A stretch of 64,000 nucleotides of DNA, from the NCBI RefSeq assembly GCF_047675955.1, contig NC_132912.1, forward strand, positions 84,530,382 through 84,594,381. Reading direction: 5' to 3'. The DNA is from Chlorocebus sabaeus (Eukaryota; Chordata; Mammalia; Primates; Cercopithecidae). Positions 10,988 through 23,253 of the stretch are shown here, piece after piece. The notes under the pieces were generated by a model. The model made no database searches. It was not told the DNA's origin and worked only from the letters and a program-made list of their open reading frames with translations. Position 1 is the stretch's first letter, and each line of letters opens with the position of its first letter. Both the position numbers and the translations under genes were made by a program.

Positions 10988-11118
10988 ATAACTTCTCTGA
11001 GTAACAAATCTATTACTTATATTTTGCTCTTGTTATCATAATTTTTTACTCATATCTAATAAATACAATTAGAAACTTTATCGTATTGGGATTGTGAGCA
11101 CAAATAGTGTTGAATTTT
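10988..11118 (+). repeat. Diverged local repeat, copy A
   Basis: This segment aligns with 12058-12195: shared words in the same order include AATAACTTC, ACAAAT, TTTTGCTC, ATCTAATAAATACAA, ACTTTAT and CAAATAGTGTTGAATTT. I judge about three-quarters of bases equal by eye. It is either an old segmental duplication or two copies of one interspersed repeat. Confidence 0.7.
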
Positions 11119-12057
11119 AGGTTTTTCTCCCCTCCCCTGGAAACATTAATGTTTTTAGTGAAGTTTGCTCCTAATATGAGTTTTTCATGGTGGTTTTAGT
11201 CACGAGGAAATTAATAAAAAGATCACCACAAAACAGACCTTTGCAGTGGGAAAGCTATAGAGACAAAGAAAGTCAGGTGGGAGATAATTAAGGGGATTCT
11301 AAGTTTTCTATATGAGAAAAGCTCTTAAAAATCAGATAAATTCTGAATTAATCCTACTTTAAATCTTTTTTTAAATTATAAATATTATAAGTAAATATAC
11401 TGGCATCAGATTAACAGTTACAAAGAACAAAATTAGGATAATGTATTAGGTTATATATATATGTGTGTATATATATATACACACACAAATCTGTTTGTGT
11501 ATCCATATAAATTTGCATGCTTAAATATTTTTCTCAAGTGATCTATGCCACTGGAATTTTTCTATATTTGCCTAAACAGCTCTATTAAGTGAAGAAGGGA
11601 ATATGCCACTATGTAAATGTGTTTTTAAAGAAGACAGATGTTTGTCTTTCATATACTTAATAAATGTTAGTGTGGGAGAGAACTATATAGCACAGATTGA
11701 TGATTCACTTTTACACTGAAAGAGAAAAGAAGAACTGATATAAAAATCAAGTAGTGCCACTGTTTGTAAAGTAAACTCACATCATTGATTTTTGTAGTTT
11801 TTAGTCGCTTTCACAAATCATATTTCCCCTAACCCATAAAATCTTACAATGAGAAAATTATGGAATACGCACACTAATACTTCTCTAAAAACTTATTATT
11901 GTGAGAATCATTATATAGAAGTTTGTGCTTCTTGAACTAAAACCATCTTTAAATTTTTATGTGAGCTAAAAAGTATCCTATTTACAATAAGCCAAATTAT
12001 TTTGTTACCACAAAACTGAGGAAACACCTCCATTTTATTTTACTTGATTCAAGTTTC

Positions 12058-12195
12058 TAATAACTTCCTTGCATGACAAATATATTTTGTATGTTTTGCT
12101 CCTGTCATCATTAATTTGTTTCACTACCATCTAATAAATACAAATAGGAACTTTATTGTATGGAGAGGAAACATAAATAGTGTTGAATTTATCTT
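12058..12195 (+). repeat. Diverged local repeat, copy B
   Basis: Second copy of the segment at 10988-11118 in the same orientation, with the shared ATCTAATAAATACAA word at 12131 against 11054. The homology fades on both sides, so the unit looks like a short element or a small duplication and not a long one. Confidence 0.7.
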
Positions 12196-13317
12196 TTTCA
12201 AATTGAAATTTAAGGTACTGTAAAATATGATAAGTAGTTTTGAATTTAGGACATTGATACAAGAGCTACTAAACAGAGGTACTCACTACAATTAATTTTC
12301 CCATTTTTCCCCATTTTCATTCTGCCTAACTTCAAAGTCATGTAGGGATATATATCTATAAGGAAAAAATATTTTTGTGAGTCTTGTACAGAATTATGTC
12401 TATGTATTTTTGGGGGAGAGAGGGATCAAAACATTTCTCCAGAGAACACATAACATTTTGAAAAAGACAATGGAATCCTCCAGCACATACTCCCAAATGA
12501 TCAAATAATAAGGCAAGACATGTATTAAAATATTCATACCATCAGTAGTAGTACATACTGTTAGAAAAACAGTGATGAGCAGAAGCAGTGATTATTCTGG
12601 GTAGTCTGAAAGAAAGAGATCGCTACTTGTTTCAGCTTTTAAGCTGATGTTTTCTAAGACAACAAACATGTCATTTCTTATTCTTTTCTTCTTTTTGACC
12701 AGGGTAGAAAGTGTTTGTATCCAAAAAGTAGGCTTGGCTGAATATAATGACCTGAATCATAATCAGGACTTTGGGAATTGAACCATCATTTCAATACAGC
12801 TGAACAGAAGTCTTGAATGTGTGACAAGCTTTTTGATGAAAATTGCTGCTGAGCTGAATTGGTTCTCTGTCATATATACTTGTTTCTTTAGGTCTTAGAT
12901 ATTTATTCTATGAATCATCTTAAAATCTAAGCTTTTCGATGTCCTCAAGAGGTTAGCAAGATAGATAATTTTAAATATGTTTTCTTGATTAAGTGTCTCA
13001 AATAATCTGAGAAAAACTATTCTCTGTGTAAAAAATTAAATAGTTTAATTATTAAAATAAATGAATATTCAGACTTTATATTTATTTTCGCAGCTTTGCT
13101 GCTTTTTTCCTATAGCATATTAAAATTGTGGGTTTGATATTTTTTCTTTTTACCTTGACAAAATGTTTTTAAAACACCATAAAACTCCATAATGTGTCAA
13201 CAATTATCTAGTTGTAAGTATGAAAAGAAGAGTTGGTATTAGTAATGTATGGAAAATATTTTTTATTTTTAAATTTTAAAACATCAACTCTATTACTCAC
13301 TGTTTTTATCTTTACAT

Positions 13318-13367
13318 GTATATATGTGTTATATATATGTGTGTGTCTGTGTATATGTATGTATATA
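13318..13367. repeat. TA/TG-rich microsatellite
   Basis: Imperfect alternating TATATG and TGTGTG runs, for example TATATATATGTGTGTG, produce a low-complexity open frame (13233-13433 plus) that I do not consider coding. Confidence 0.8.
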
Positions 13368-13654
13368 GGTTGTAATGGCCGACCAAGGAATGTAAAATAT
13401 GAATATAGTAGGTCAGTATTTCATTTAAAGTAGGTGAATTGATTATATTCAAATATTTTGAAATTACATTTGAATTGATTCAAATATAATTTTAATACAT
13501 TATAGCATGGTTACAAACATGTAAACATATAGATAAGTCAATGACACAAATTGGTTTGATAATAGTCATGTTACACAGTCTTACCACCTCAAATAAAAGT
13601 AAACAGGAAGATTATTTTGTTCTAGCATGTACCCTTATCATTTATATTCCTTAC

Positions 13655-13995
13655 CGAACATTTTCCAAGGCCATCTTTAGCAACTGAACCCAGTGCGGGC
13701 CGGTAGAGCCCTCTGTTGAAGAGCACCAGGACCTGGCCAGGGAACTGCATGAGATTCAATCCCATTTCTGCCATTTGGGATGCTTTCCAATTCTCTTTTG
13801 TGTAGAGTTGGTTGAATTCCTTGAGGAATCCTGGGAATTATCTCTACGGGTTACTTCTAGGTCCCTATCAGAAGAAGGGAGCCTGATGAATGAATCTCTT
13901 CCTCTTGTTGATGAAGATTTTTCACATAAATTAGGGAGACTGGCCTAACGAATGTTGCTGACATGTTGAATTGAGGTGAATTTCATACTAATCAG
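13655..13995 (-). other. Unassigned GC-shifted block, possible retrocopy or exon remnant
   Basis: This block is visibly richer in G and C than its neighbours (for example GAACCCAGTGCGGGCC). On the minus strand each of the three frames is open for part of the length, but none spans the whole block, and the block ends with GTTCGGTAAGGAA, a good match to a 5' splice donor (GTAAG). I cannot name a parent gene. It could be a decayed retrocopy, an ERV internal piece, or an exon of a noncoding transcript. Confidence 0.35.
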
Positions 13996-14093
13996 ACACA
14001 AGATGAGGAAACTTCATGGGCATCGATTGAAAATAAAATAAAGAAAAATGAAATGAAATAATATATTTTACACATTTTTTAGCTTACATGGTT

Positions 14094-14147
14094 TCTGTGT
14101 AAAATATTATTTTTTGCCCCTCTGTGTAAAATATTATTTTCTCTGCC
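14094..14147 (+). repeat. 27-bp tandem duplication
   Basis: TCTGTGTAAAATATTATTTT at 14094 recurs at 14121 with similar 7-base ends (TTGCCCC against CTCTGCC), giving two adjacent 27-bp units. Probably slippage. Confidence 0.85.
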
Positions 14148-14279
14148 TGCTTTTAAGATTTTCCTTCATCTCTGTCTTTAAGCTATCTGATTATGATGTT
14201 CCTTGAAACAAATAATAATAATTAAGCAAGTAGAAAATGTATAATACAAAGAATAAAGTACTTAATGCTGTTGCAGAAT

Positions 14280-14376
14280 CTTTGAGTAAACTCATGGAGG
14301 AGGTGATATTTGACCCAAGTCTTCAAAATATTGATTCAATAGAGAAATGAGAACACATTCCAAGCAAAGAATGTTA
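14280..14376 (+). mobile_element. Possible ancient L1M-like 3'UTR remnant
   Basis: GGAGGAGGTGATATTTGACC followed by CAAGTCTTC and CATTCCAAGCAAAGAATG resembles the widespread ancient mammalian repeat with a 'gaggtgacatttgagc...cattccaggcaga' text found in old L1 3'UTRs. It is short and diverged; only the word order supports it. Confidence 0.4.
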
Positions 14377-14383
14377 TATTCAT

Positions 14384-14386
14384 TGT

Positions 14387-14421
<35 letters not shown>
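14384..14421. repeat. (TTG)n microsatellite
   Basis: About twelve nearly uninterrupted GTT units. It is a likely length-polymorphic locus. Confidence 0.93.
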
Positions 14422-14422
<1 letters not shown>

Positions 14423-14837
14423 TGGTGGGGGAGATATTAAATAATATGATGTGGGAAGATTTGATGTGGGAATGGGGGCAATCATAGGGATTAAGAGAAT
14501 CATTTGCACATATTAAGTTGGAAATGCTTACAAAAGGGCTAAGAAGACTTAAAATAAGCAGTTTTGTGTTTAAGTTAGCAGCTATGAGAATTTAGAACTC
14601 ATACACCTACACACATATGTAAGTTGCAGGTGATATGTAAAGTCATAGGGAAAATTTTACTCTAAGAACTGGTACAGAACACAGAAAATGCAAGGCTGAT
14701 TTAAGTGTTCACTAACAGTTCATAATAACAAAATGCCATTGATTCTCACGTGGACTATAATTATAGTCTCCTTCCTCGTTTATCTGTTTTCAAGTTCACC
14801 CTGGGTGCTGCTTCTAGATGTGTAAATATATGTGAAT

Positions 14838-14858
14838 ACACACACACACACACACACA
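14838..14858. repeat. (CA)n microsatellite
   Basis: About ten uninterrupted CA units in unassigned sequence. Confidence 0.93.
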
Positions 14859-16633
14859 TGATCTATCGTGTTTTTCAAAATATTTTGTAACTCCCCTCCA
14901 TCTATGGAATCAACTTGAAGCTTGTAGCCTAGTAATCCAAAGGCCTCTGCCTTTGGCAGAAGTAATTCAGTGCTTCTTCACTGTGAGTATTTTCAAAGCA
15001 TTAATTTTCCTCATTTAACAATCCAATTCCTCTTTTATGCAAGGAAAGAGGACATAAAATAGGATCTTTTCTTTCAGGAATTTCACAGTCTCTCCAAATC
15101 ACAAAGTTTTTCTTCCATGGATCAGGTTTTCAAGAGCCTAATCTGATATCCACATGATAACGTTCTTAGATGATGTGAGAACTTTATCCATGTTTATGTG
15201 TTTCTGGTAATTAATGTTTATTTTCTATGTTAAGACATTGCCTTCCATTTAATAAGTAAATGGATGTCTCAGCATTTACTTTTCATATCAAGTACATAGC
15301 TTCAGAAATATGAGAGCAAATTAAATGTATTCTTGAAAGGAATACAAAGATTTTAATGGTGTAAATTGAGCTATACAAATTATACAAAAGAAACTTTGGA
15401 AGCTTAACTGCATGAAGTATATCTTCATCAAGACTTTAATGACCTCTGGCTTTCTGTTTCGTTTGGCCCCCAAAAATCACCTGTAGGAGATGGGAGACAA
15501 GTAGGAGGGTGAAGTCTGGATATTTACTTCCTAGTTGTCTCTTTACAAGAAGGTTGACTATGTCCTTCAATGGATTTCTACTCTACAAAGATCACCAACG
15601 CTACAGAAATTTCTCCTTTGCTCTCTCTTGGATTCTAATTACTACTTCCACTTTTACCATTTTGGGGCTAGAGGTTGCTACTGCCACAGCTGCTAGTAAC
15701 TCCAGGTTCTGCATGAGCAATTGCGGTTCCCTTCTACAAAACTTTGAAATTTTTTTATAAATTGCATTTGCTTCAATTTATCATATGAGTGAGCTATACA
15801 ATTTTGGGTTTGATACCAGACTTCTAATGTCACACTTTATGTTCTTCACAATGTAATGAAAATATAAAGTCATCATATTTATTGGTTTACTTTTTGCTGG
15901 GTCTCTGCCCACAAAAACAGGGACTTTTTCTGCCTTTTGTTAAAGAAAAATCGTACATTGTGGAGATAAGCAGGTAAAGAAGATATTACTCAAGACTGTT
16001 GCAATAAGGGAAAGAGATTGATAAACGCTCCTGGGGAGAAAAGGCAGGAAATGTTTTAAACATTGGATGGAGCTAGTGAAGAAGTATAGGAGGACAATAG
16101 AGGGGATGTTGATCAATGTGATTAGGCCATCTGTTAGCAAATTGGCACTTTCGAAGTTAGGCTCCCCCGCCCACATAAATGGGAGATAGAGGCCCAATCT
16201 TAATGATCCCTCAGTTGTAAAATTGGCAAGAGACTTTTAAAAACATTTATACTTCAAAGGGTCATAGAAAGACTGTATATTTGCAAGTTTTCTAAAGTAA
16301 ATAAGAACAAGAACCCATATTCAGGAAAAAATCTGTCTAAGGTGAGGCGAACATTAAGGCAGGCCATTTTGATCATTTATTCTTTGTTCTTTTACTAGTA
16401 CCTAAGGGTATTTCCTGGTATATAGCAAGCATTGAAGGTATATTTAGAGAAGGAATAAATAATATTTAAAAATAAACGACAATGACAATGTGCAAGTAGG
16501 CTAATTAACACGTGGACATACAAGATGAATTGACTTCCAATTTAAAGCTTATGTCTAGAAACTTCCATGTTCTTCAAGGAAGCTAAATATTAAGCAACTG
16601 CCCAGTGACTTGAACTTCATAAAATTACACAGC
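14859..16633. other. Unassigned stretch
   Basis: No supported gene. The 83-codon plus frame at 15509-15760 and the 85-codon minus frame at 15940-16197 show no recognisable domain. About 16385-16460 (GTACCTAAGGGTATTTCCTG, GGTATATAGCAAGCATTG) weakly resembles an L2 3' end. Confidence 0.45.
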
Positions 16634-16938
16634 AGGCGGCCAGGCACAGTGGCTCATGCCTATAATCACAACACTTTTAGAGGCAGAGGCTAGAGGATTG
16701 CCTGAGGCCAGGAGTTAGAGAACAGCCTGGGCAACACAGTAAGGTCCCATCTCTACAAATAATAATAATAATAATTTGCCAGGGGCAGAGTGTGTGCTTG
16801 TAGTTCTAGCTGCTCAGAAGGCTGAGGAAGGAGGATTGCTTGAATCCAAAAAGTGTGAAGCAGTGAGCTATGATTGCACCACTGCACTCCAGCCTGGACT
16901 GACAGAGTGAGACTTTGTCTCAAATAAAAAAGAACAAA
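16634..16938 (+). mobile_element. AluJ-type SINE
   Basis: Diverged sense Alu: GGCCAGGCACAGTGGCTC, GAGGCCAGGAGTTAGAG, a middle (AAT)n linker, CTTGTAGTTCTAGCTGCTC and CACTCCAGCCTGG. TACACAGC is duplicated exactly at 16626-16633 and 16939-16946, which gives the insertion boundaries. Confidence 0.93.
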
Positions 16939-16946
16939 TACACAGC

Positions 16947-18064
16947 TAGGAGATTTTTGAATGATATGGGGAAAAAATCCATATGGATATTTCTTTTAAT
17001 AATATCAAGGAGTTAAATCTTTGTCAATACATCGACTTTTAGTAGCTACTTTTAACGTAGGTAAGACGTTTGCATTTTATAGGCAGGTAACGATTGGGTG
17101 ACAGCTTGGTGATCTTTTTTTTCTCCTGAAGTACATTACAACTCAAACTGACTGGATACCAACCAATCACCTGTCAGTTGTGTTCAATTCATCAAATAAA
17201 TTTTGTTCAGAAGCACCAATTTGCTTCATCAGAGAGAATAGTTGTTGGAAGCAGTGTGTGAACTGATGGGACCATTGAAAACACAAATAGGATCTATTAA
17301 AACATCTACTAAGTCTTCCAAAATTTGAGAATTCTTTTGTGTGTACTACCAAAATAATTATCTGACAAGTGGTGACTTTTTTTTTCCTGAACTCCAAGTG
17401 ACTCCTTAAGTTGGCATCAAGTTAGAGCATGGAGGACTTTTTATGACTTTTTTGCCATCATTTCAATTAATACATAAACAAAGATGAATAATATCGTATG
17501 TTCTGACTCTTAGAGATCATAAGATACTAACAGGTGGCCAAGATTCCAAATATAAATATAAGTGGGAATAATAAATTATGTGATAAATTTTTAGCAGCTT
17601 GTTTTCCTGTGAAATGATGCAATACAGTTTCAAACAACAAGAACCTTGTAAGTTGAATTCTGTTTATTCTGGGTCAATTTACTTATTTGAAAAGAAAATT
17701 TAAAATGTAAGTCTGATATGAGATCTTATGTTATTATTTTTCCTCTAATGTGCCTTTTCTGAAATAACAACCATACATCTGCCATCATTTTATTTTTGTG
17801 TTTTGAAAATAACTTTAGTGTCCTCAAAAAATATTTCCTATCAATTTTAAGTATACTATATATGATTTTCCCATTTTCGGATACATTTTTGACCATTTCA
17901 AAGAAAGGATGAAAGGTAGTAGAGGATAAAGGTTAAATCTCAAGCAGAAAATATACGGAGGTTCTGAGATTTTTTAAACCAGTGGCTGAGATATATTCTA
18001 TATTGCTTGCAAGGGTAGTAGACAATGACGAGCATGTGATCCCACTCAATTGATTAGATTTGCC
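16947..18064. other. Unassigned stretch before the MaLR provirus
   Basis: No gene, tandem repeat or recognised transposon. The 76-codon minus frame at 17167-17397 has no family resemblance. Confidence 0.45.
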
Positions 18065-18482
18065 TGACATGGTTTGGATATTTTGTTGCCTCCAAATCTC
18101 ATGTTGAAATGTGTTCTGCAGTGTTGGATTTGGGGCCTAGTGGGAGGTGTTTGGTCATAGGGTCAAATCCCTCATGAATGTCTTAGTACTGTACTCAGGG
18201 TACAAGTGAGTTCTCGCTCTGTGAGTTCACTTGTGATCTGCTTCTTTAAGAAAGCCTTGCACCTCCTCCCTCATTCTCTTGCTGCCTCTCTTGGAATGTG
18301 ACACACTGGCTCCCCTGCACCTTCCACCATGATTGTAAGCTGACTTAGGCCCTCAGCAGAAGCACAAGCTGGCACTATGCTTCATGCACAACCTACAGAA
18401 TTATGAGTCAAGTAAACATTTTTTTCTTTATAAATTACCCAGTCTAAGGCATTCCCTTATAGCCATGCAAATGGACTAACAC
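18065..18482 (+). mobile_element. 5' LTR of the MaLR provirus
   Basis: Landmarks in order: TGACATGGTTTGGATATT, CCAAATCTCATGTTGAAATG, GGGCCTAGTGGGAGGTG, CACCTTCCACCATGATTG, TTATAAATTACCCAGTCT and ATGGACTAACACGG. This order is that of MST/MLT1-type LTRs. Comparison with the 3' LTR at 26375-26793 gives a direct clock for the age of the insertion. Confidence 0.92.
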
Positions 18483-18530
18483 GGAAGATTGGTACCTAGG
18501 AGTGGGATGATGCTATAAGGATACCTGAAA
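18483..18530 (+). mobile_element. MaLR internal region, left fragment
   Basis: Directly after the LTR comes ATTGGTACCTAGGAGTGG, the primer-binding-site region typical of MST/THE1 internal sequence, then TGATGCTATAAGGATACCTG. The last 11 bases, GATACCTGAAA (18520-18530), are the left copy of the L1 target-site duplication. Confidence 0.85.
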
Positions 18531-19850
18531 GTAGGGGGGGACTAAGATGGCCTAATAGAAAGAGTTCCTGTCTGCAGCTCCTAGTGAGATCAATGCAGAA
18601 GGCAGGTGATTTCTGCATTTCCAACTGAGGTATACAGTTCATTTAATTGGAACTGGTTAGACAGTGGGTGCAACCCATGGAGAGCAAGCAGAAGGAGAGT
18701 AGGGTATGGCTTCACCTGGAAAGTGCAAGGACCGCCAGGGGGACCTGCCTCTCCCAGCCAAGGGAAGTGGTGAGGGACTGTGCTACCCACCCTGGGTACT
18801 ACACTTTTCCATGGACTTTTGCAATCTGTGAATCAGGAGATTCCCTCGTGAGCCTACACCACCAGCGCCCTGGGTTTCAAGCACAAAACTGGGCTGCTGT
18901 TTGGGCAGGCACTGAGCTACCTGCAGGAGCTTTTTTCATACCCCAGCAGTGCCTGGAACCCCAGCAAGAGAGAACTATCCACTCCCTTGCAAAGGGGACT
19001 GAAGCCAGGGAAACAGTGGTCTCGCCCAGCGGGTCCCACTCCTACAGAGCACAGCAAGCTAAGAACCACGGGCTTAAATTCTCACTGCCAGCACAGCAGT
19101 CTGGAGTTGACCTGGGACAATCGGCCTTGGTGGGGGAGGGGCATCCACCGTTAATGAGGCTTTAGTAGAGGATTTTCCCCTCACGGTGCTAAGGAGACTG
19201 CAAGGTTTGGACTGGGCAGAAATCACTACAGCAGGGCTAAGTGGTTGTAGCCAGACTGCTTCTCTAGATTACTCCTCACTGGGCAGGGCATCTCTGAAGG
19301 AAATGCAGCAGCCCCAGTCAGGGGCTAAAAAATAAAAGCCTCATCTCCCTTGGACAGAGCACCTCTGGGAAGGGGCGGCTGCCTGAACAGCTTCAGGGGA
19401 TTTAATCTTTCCTGCCTGCTGGCTCTGAAGAGAGCAGCTGATCCTGACAATGGGGATTCTCCTAGCACAGCGAACCAGCTCTGCTAAGGGACAAACTGCC
19501 GCCTCAAGTGGGTCTCTGAATCCCATGCCTCCTGACTGGGAGGGGTCAACAGACACTTCATACATGAGAGCTCCAACTGGCATCAGGCAGGGGCCCCTCT
19601 GGGATGAAGCTTCCAGAGGAAGGAGCAGGCAGCAATGTTTGCTGTTCTGTAGCCTCCACTGGTGATACCAGGGTGAACAGGGTCTGGAGTGAACCTCCAG
19701 CAAACTGCAGACCTGCAGAAGAGGAGCCCAACTGTTAGAAGAAAAACTAACAAATAGAAAGCAACAACAACAACAACAAAAGAACCCCCGACAAAAAACC
19801 CATCCAAAAGTCATCAGTGTCAAAGATCAAAGGTAGATAAATCCACAAAG
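18531..19850 (+). promoter_or_regulatory. L1 5'UTR with internal promoter
   Basis: This 1.3-kb GC-rich leader holds the internal RNA polymerase II promoter of the L1. AAGATGGCC at 18544-18552 is the YY1-type box that sets the transcription start. The leader contains the 172-codon plus frame at 18647-19165 and the 160-codon minus frame at 19341-19823, which are incidental. Many CpGs are lost and substitutions are frequent, so residual promoter activity is doubtful. Confidence 0.85.
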
Positions 19851-20877
19851 AAGGGGAAAAACAAGCACAAAAATGCTGAAAATTCCAAAAGCCAGAATGC
19901 CTTTTCTCCTCCAAATGTTGGCAATACCTCTCCAGCAAGGGGGCAAAACTGGACTGAGAATCAGATTGACGAATTGACACAAGTAGGCTTCAGAAGATGG
20001 CTAATAAAATTTCTCTGAGCTAAAGTACCATGTTCTAACCCAATGCAAGGAAGCTAAGAACCTTGATAAAAGGTTACAAGAACTGCTAACTAGATAGAAT
20101 AACCATTGTAGAGAGGAACATAAATTATCTGATGGAGTTGAGAAACACAGTATGAGAAATTCATGAAGCATACACAAATATCAATAGCTGAATTGATCAA
20201 GTGGTAGAAAAGATAACAGAGATTGGAGACCACTTTGCTGACATAAGGGATGCAGACAAGATTAGAGAAAAAAGAATAAAAAGGAACTAACAACACCTCA
20301 AGAAATATGGGACTATGTGAAAAGACCAAACCTATGGTAGACTGGCGTACCATAAAGTGATGGGGAGAATGAATCCAAGCTGGAAAACACACTTCAGGAT
20401 ATTATCAAGGAAAACTTCCCCAACCCAGCAAGACAGACCAACATTCAAATTCAGGAAATACAGAGAACACCACTAAGACACTCCACAAGAAGATCAACAC
20501 CAAGATACATAAACATCAGATTCTGCAATGTTGAAATGAAGAAAAAAATGTTAAGGACAGCCAGAGAGAAAGGCCAGGTCACCTACAAAGGGAAGCCCAT
20601 CAGAATAACAGCAGTTCTCTCTGCAGAAACTGTACAAGCCAGAAAAGATTGGGGGCCAATATTCAACATTCTTAAGGAAAAAATTTTTCAACCCAGAATT
20701 TCATATCCAGCCAAAGTAAGGTTAATAAGCAAAGGAGAAATAAAATCCTTTCTAGGCAAACAAAGCCTGAGGGATTTCGTTACCACCAGGCCTTCCTTAC
20801 AAGAGGTCCCAGAGGAAGCACTAAATATGGAAAGGAAAAACCTGTGCCAGCCACTGCAAAAACACACCAAAATATAA
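19851..20877 (+). pseudogene. Broken L1 ORF1 (RNA-binding ORF1p)
   Basis: ORF1p is the trimeric RNA-binding chaperone that coats L1 RNA. Where the usual start lies (after CACAAAG) the codon is AAG, not ATG (19851-19853), and the span is not a multiple of three. The N-terminal coiled-coil part is frameshifted with stops. The last 113 codons from 20536 remain open to the TAA at 20875-20877. They carry recognisable RRM/C-terminal-domain wording (AREKGQVTYKGKPIRI, FNILKEK, FQPRISYPAKV, LNMERKN). No functional protein is expected. Confidence 0.9.
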
Positions 20878-22212
20878 AGACCAATGACAGTATGAAGAAA
20901 TTGCATAAACTACTGTGCAAAATAACCAGCTAGCATCATAATGACAGGATCAAATTCACACAGTACAATATTAACCTTAAATATAAATGGGCTAAATGCC
21001 CCAATTAAAAGACATATACTGACAAATTGAATAAGCAGTCAAGACTCACCCATGTGCTGTATTCGGGAGACCCACCTCATGTGCAAAGACACACACAGAC
21101 TCAATATAAAAGGATGGAGGAATATTTACCAATCAAATGGAAAGCAAGAAAAAAGCAAGGGTTGTAATCTTAGTCTCTGAAAAAACAGACTTTAAACCAA
21201 CAAAGATCAAAAAAGACAAAGAAGGGCATTACATAATGCTAAAGAGATCAACGCAACAAGAAAAGCTAACTATCCTAAATATATATGCACCCAATACAGG
21301 AACACCAGATTTATAAAACAAGTTCTTAGAGACCTACAAAGAGATTTAGACTCCCAAACAATAATAGCAGGAGACTTTAACATCCCACTCTCAATAATAG
21401 ACAGATCAATGAGACAGAAAATTAACAAGGATATTCGGGACTTGAACTCAGTTCTGGATCAAGTGGACCTAATAGACATCTATAGGACTCTTCACCCCAA
21501 ATCAACAGAATATACATTCTTCTCAGCACCAGATGGCACTTATTCTAAAATCCACCACATAATTGAAAGTAAAACACTCCTCAGTAAATGCAAAAGAATG
21601 AAATCGATACTCTAACATCACAATTAAAAGAACTAGAGAAGAAAAGTAAACAAATTCAAAAGATAGCAAAAGACAAGAAATAAACTAAGATCAGAGCAGA
21701 ACTGAAGGAGATAGAGACACCGAAAAATCCTTAAAAAATGTAATGAATCCAGAGCTGGTTTTTTGAAAACATTAAGAAAATAGACCACTAGCTAGAATAA
21801 CAAAGAAGAAAAGAAAGAAGAATCAAATAGACACAATAAAAATGATAAAGGAGATATCACCATTGACCCCACAGAAATACAAACTACCATCAGAGAATAC
21901 ATTAACACCTCTATGCAAATAAAATAGACTTCTAGAAGAAATGTATAAATTCCTGGACACATACACCCTCCCAAGACTAAACCAGGAAGAAGGTGAATCC
22001 CTGAATAGACCAATAACAAGTTCTGAAATTGAGGCAGTAATTAATAGCCTACCAACCTGTAAAAGCCCAGGATCAGACAGATTCACAGCTGAATTCTACC
22101 GGGGGTACAAAGAGCAGCTGGTAGCATTCCTTCTGAAACTACTACAACCAACCAAAAGGGACTCCTTCCTAACTCATTTTATGAGGTCAACATCATCCTG
22201 ATGCCAAAACCT

Positions 22213-22263
22213 GGCAGACACACACACACATACACACACACACACCCCAAAAAAAAAAAAAAT
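22213..22263. repeat. (CA)n plus A-run inside L1 ORF2
   Basis: A CA array with one TA interruption followed by about 15 A residues replaces the short GACACAACC-type ORF2 text. It is a secondary expansion and shifts the frame. Confidence 0.88.
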
Positions 22264-23228
22264 TCAGGCCAATGGAATTTTGATGAACTTAGATGTGAAA
22301 ATCCTCAATAAAATACTGGCAAACTGAATCCAGGAGCACATCCAAAAGCTTATCCACCACAATCAAGTCAGCTTCATCTCTGGGATGCAAGACTGTCTCA
22401 ACATAGGAAAATCAATAAATGTAATCCATCACATAAAAACAACCAATGACAAGAACCAAATGATTATCTCAATAGATGCAGAAAAGGTCCTTGATAAAAT
22501 TCAACATCCCTTCACTTTAAAAACTCTCAATAAAGTAGATATTAATGGAACGTATCTCAAAATAATAAGAGCTATTTATGACAACCCAGAGCCAATATCA
22601 TGCTGAATGGACAAAATCTGGAAGCATTCCCTTTGAAAATCAGCACAAGACAACAATGCCCTCTTTCACCACTCCTATTCAACATAATATTAGAAGTTCT
22701 GGCCAGGGCAATCAGCCAAGAGAAAGAAATAAAGTGTATTCAAATAGGAAGAGAGGATGTCAAATCATCCTTGTTTGCAAATGACATGATTCTATATTTA
22801 GAAAACTCCATCATCTCAGCCCAAAAACTCCTTATTCTGATAAGCAACTTCAGCAAACTTTCAGAATGCAAAACCAATGTGTAAAAATCACAAGTGTTAC
22901 TATACATCAACAATAGACAAGGAAAGAGCCTAATCACGAATGAAATCCCATTCACAATTGCTACAAAGAAAATAAAACACCTGGGAATACAACTTACAAG
23001 CAATGTGAAGGACCTCTTCAAGGAGAACTACAAACAACTGCTCATGGAAATAAGAGAGAACACAAACAAATGGAAAAAAAATTTCCATGCTTGTGGACAG
23101 GAAGAATTAATATCATGAAAATGGCCATACTGCCCAAAGTAATTTATAGATTCAATGTTATTCCCATCAAGCTACCACTGACGTTCTTCTCAGAATTAGA
23201 AAAAAACTACTTGAAATTTCATATGGAA

Positions 23229-23253
23229 CAAAAAAAAAAAAAAAAAAAAAAAG
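23229..23253. repeat. Expanded A-run inside L1 ORF2
   Basis: After CATATGGAAC an uninterrupted run of more than 20 A residues replaces the ordinary short A-rich text of ORF2. A genuine expansion or an assembly-sensitive site; in either case it breaks the reading frame. Confidence 0.88.

Larger units (their letters stand above)
10151..13230. other. Long unassigned AT-rich stretch with a diverged internal duplication
   Basis: No gene signal. An imperfect TA/CA dinucleotide tract lies at about 11454-11488. Two diverged copies of a roughly 135-bp segment occur about 1,077 bp apart (listed separately). The rest shows no recognised transposon landmarks and may hold very old, unrecognisable repeats. 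Confidence 0.5.

Noticed and set aside
18647..19165. 172-codon plus-strand open frame, the longest in the window
   Set aside because: It lies wholly in the L1 5'UTR, begins inside known L1 leader sequence and has no domain; GC-rich leader composition explains the length.
19341..19823. 160-codon minus-strand open frame
   Set aside because: It is antisense to the L1 5'UTR. The cysteine-rich start comes from an inverted AAC repeat and not from a real protein motif.
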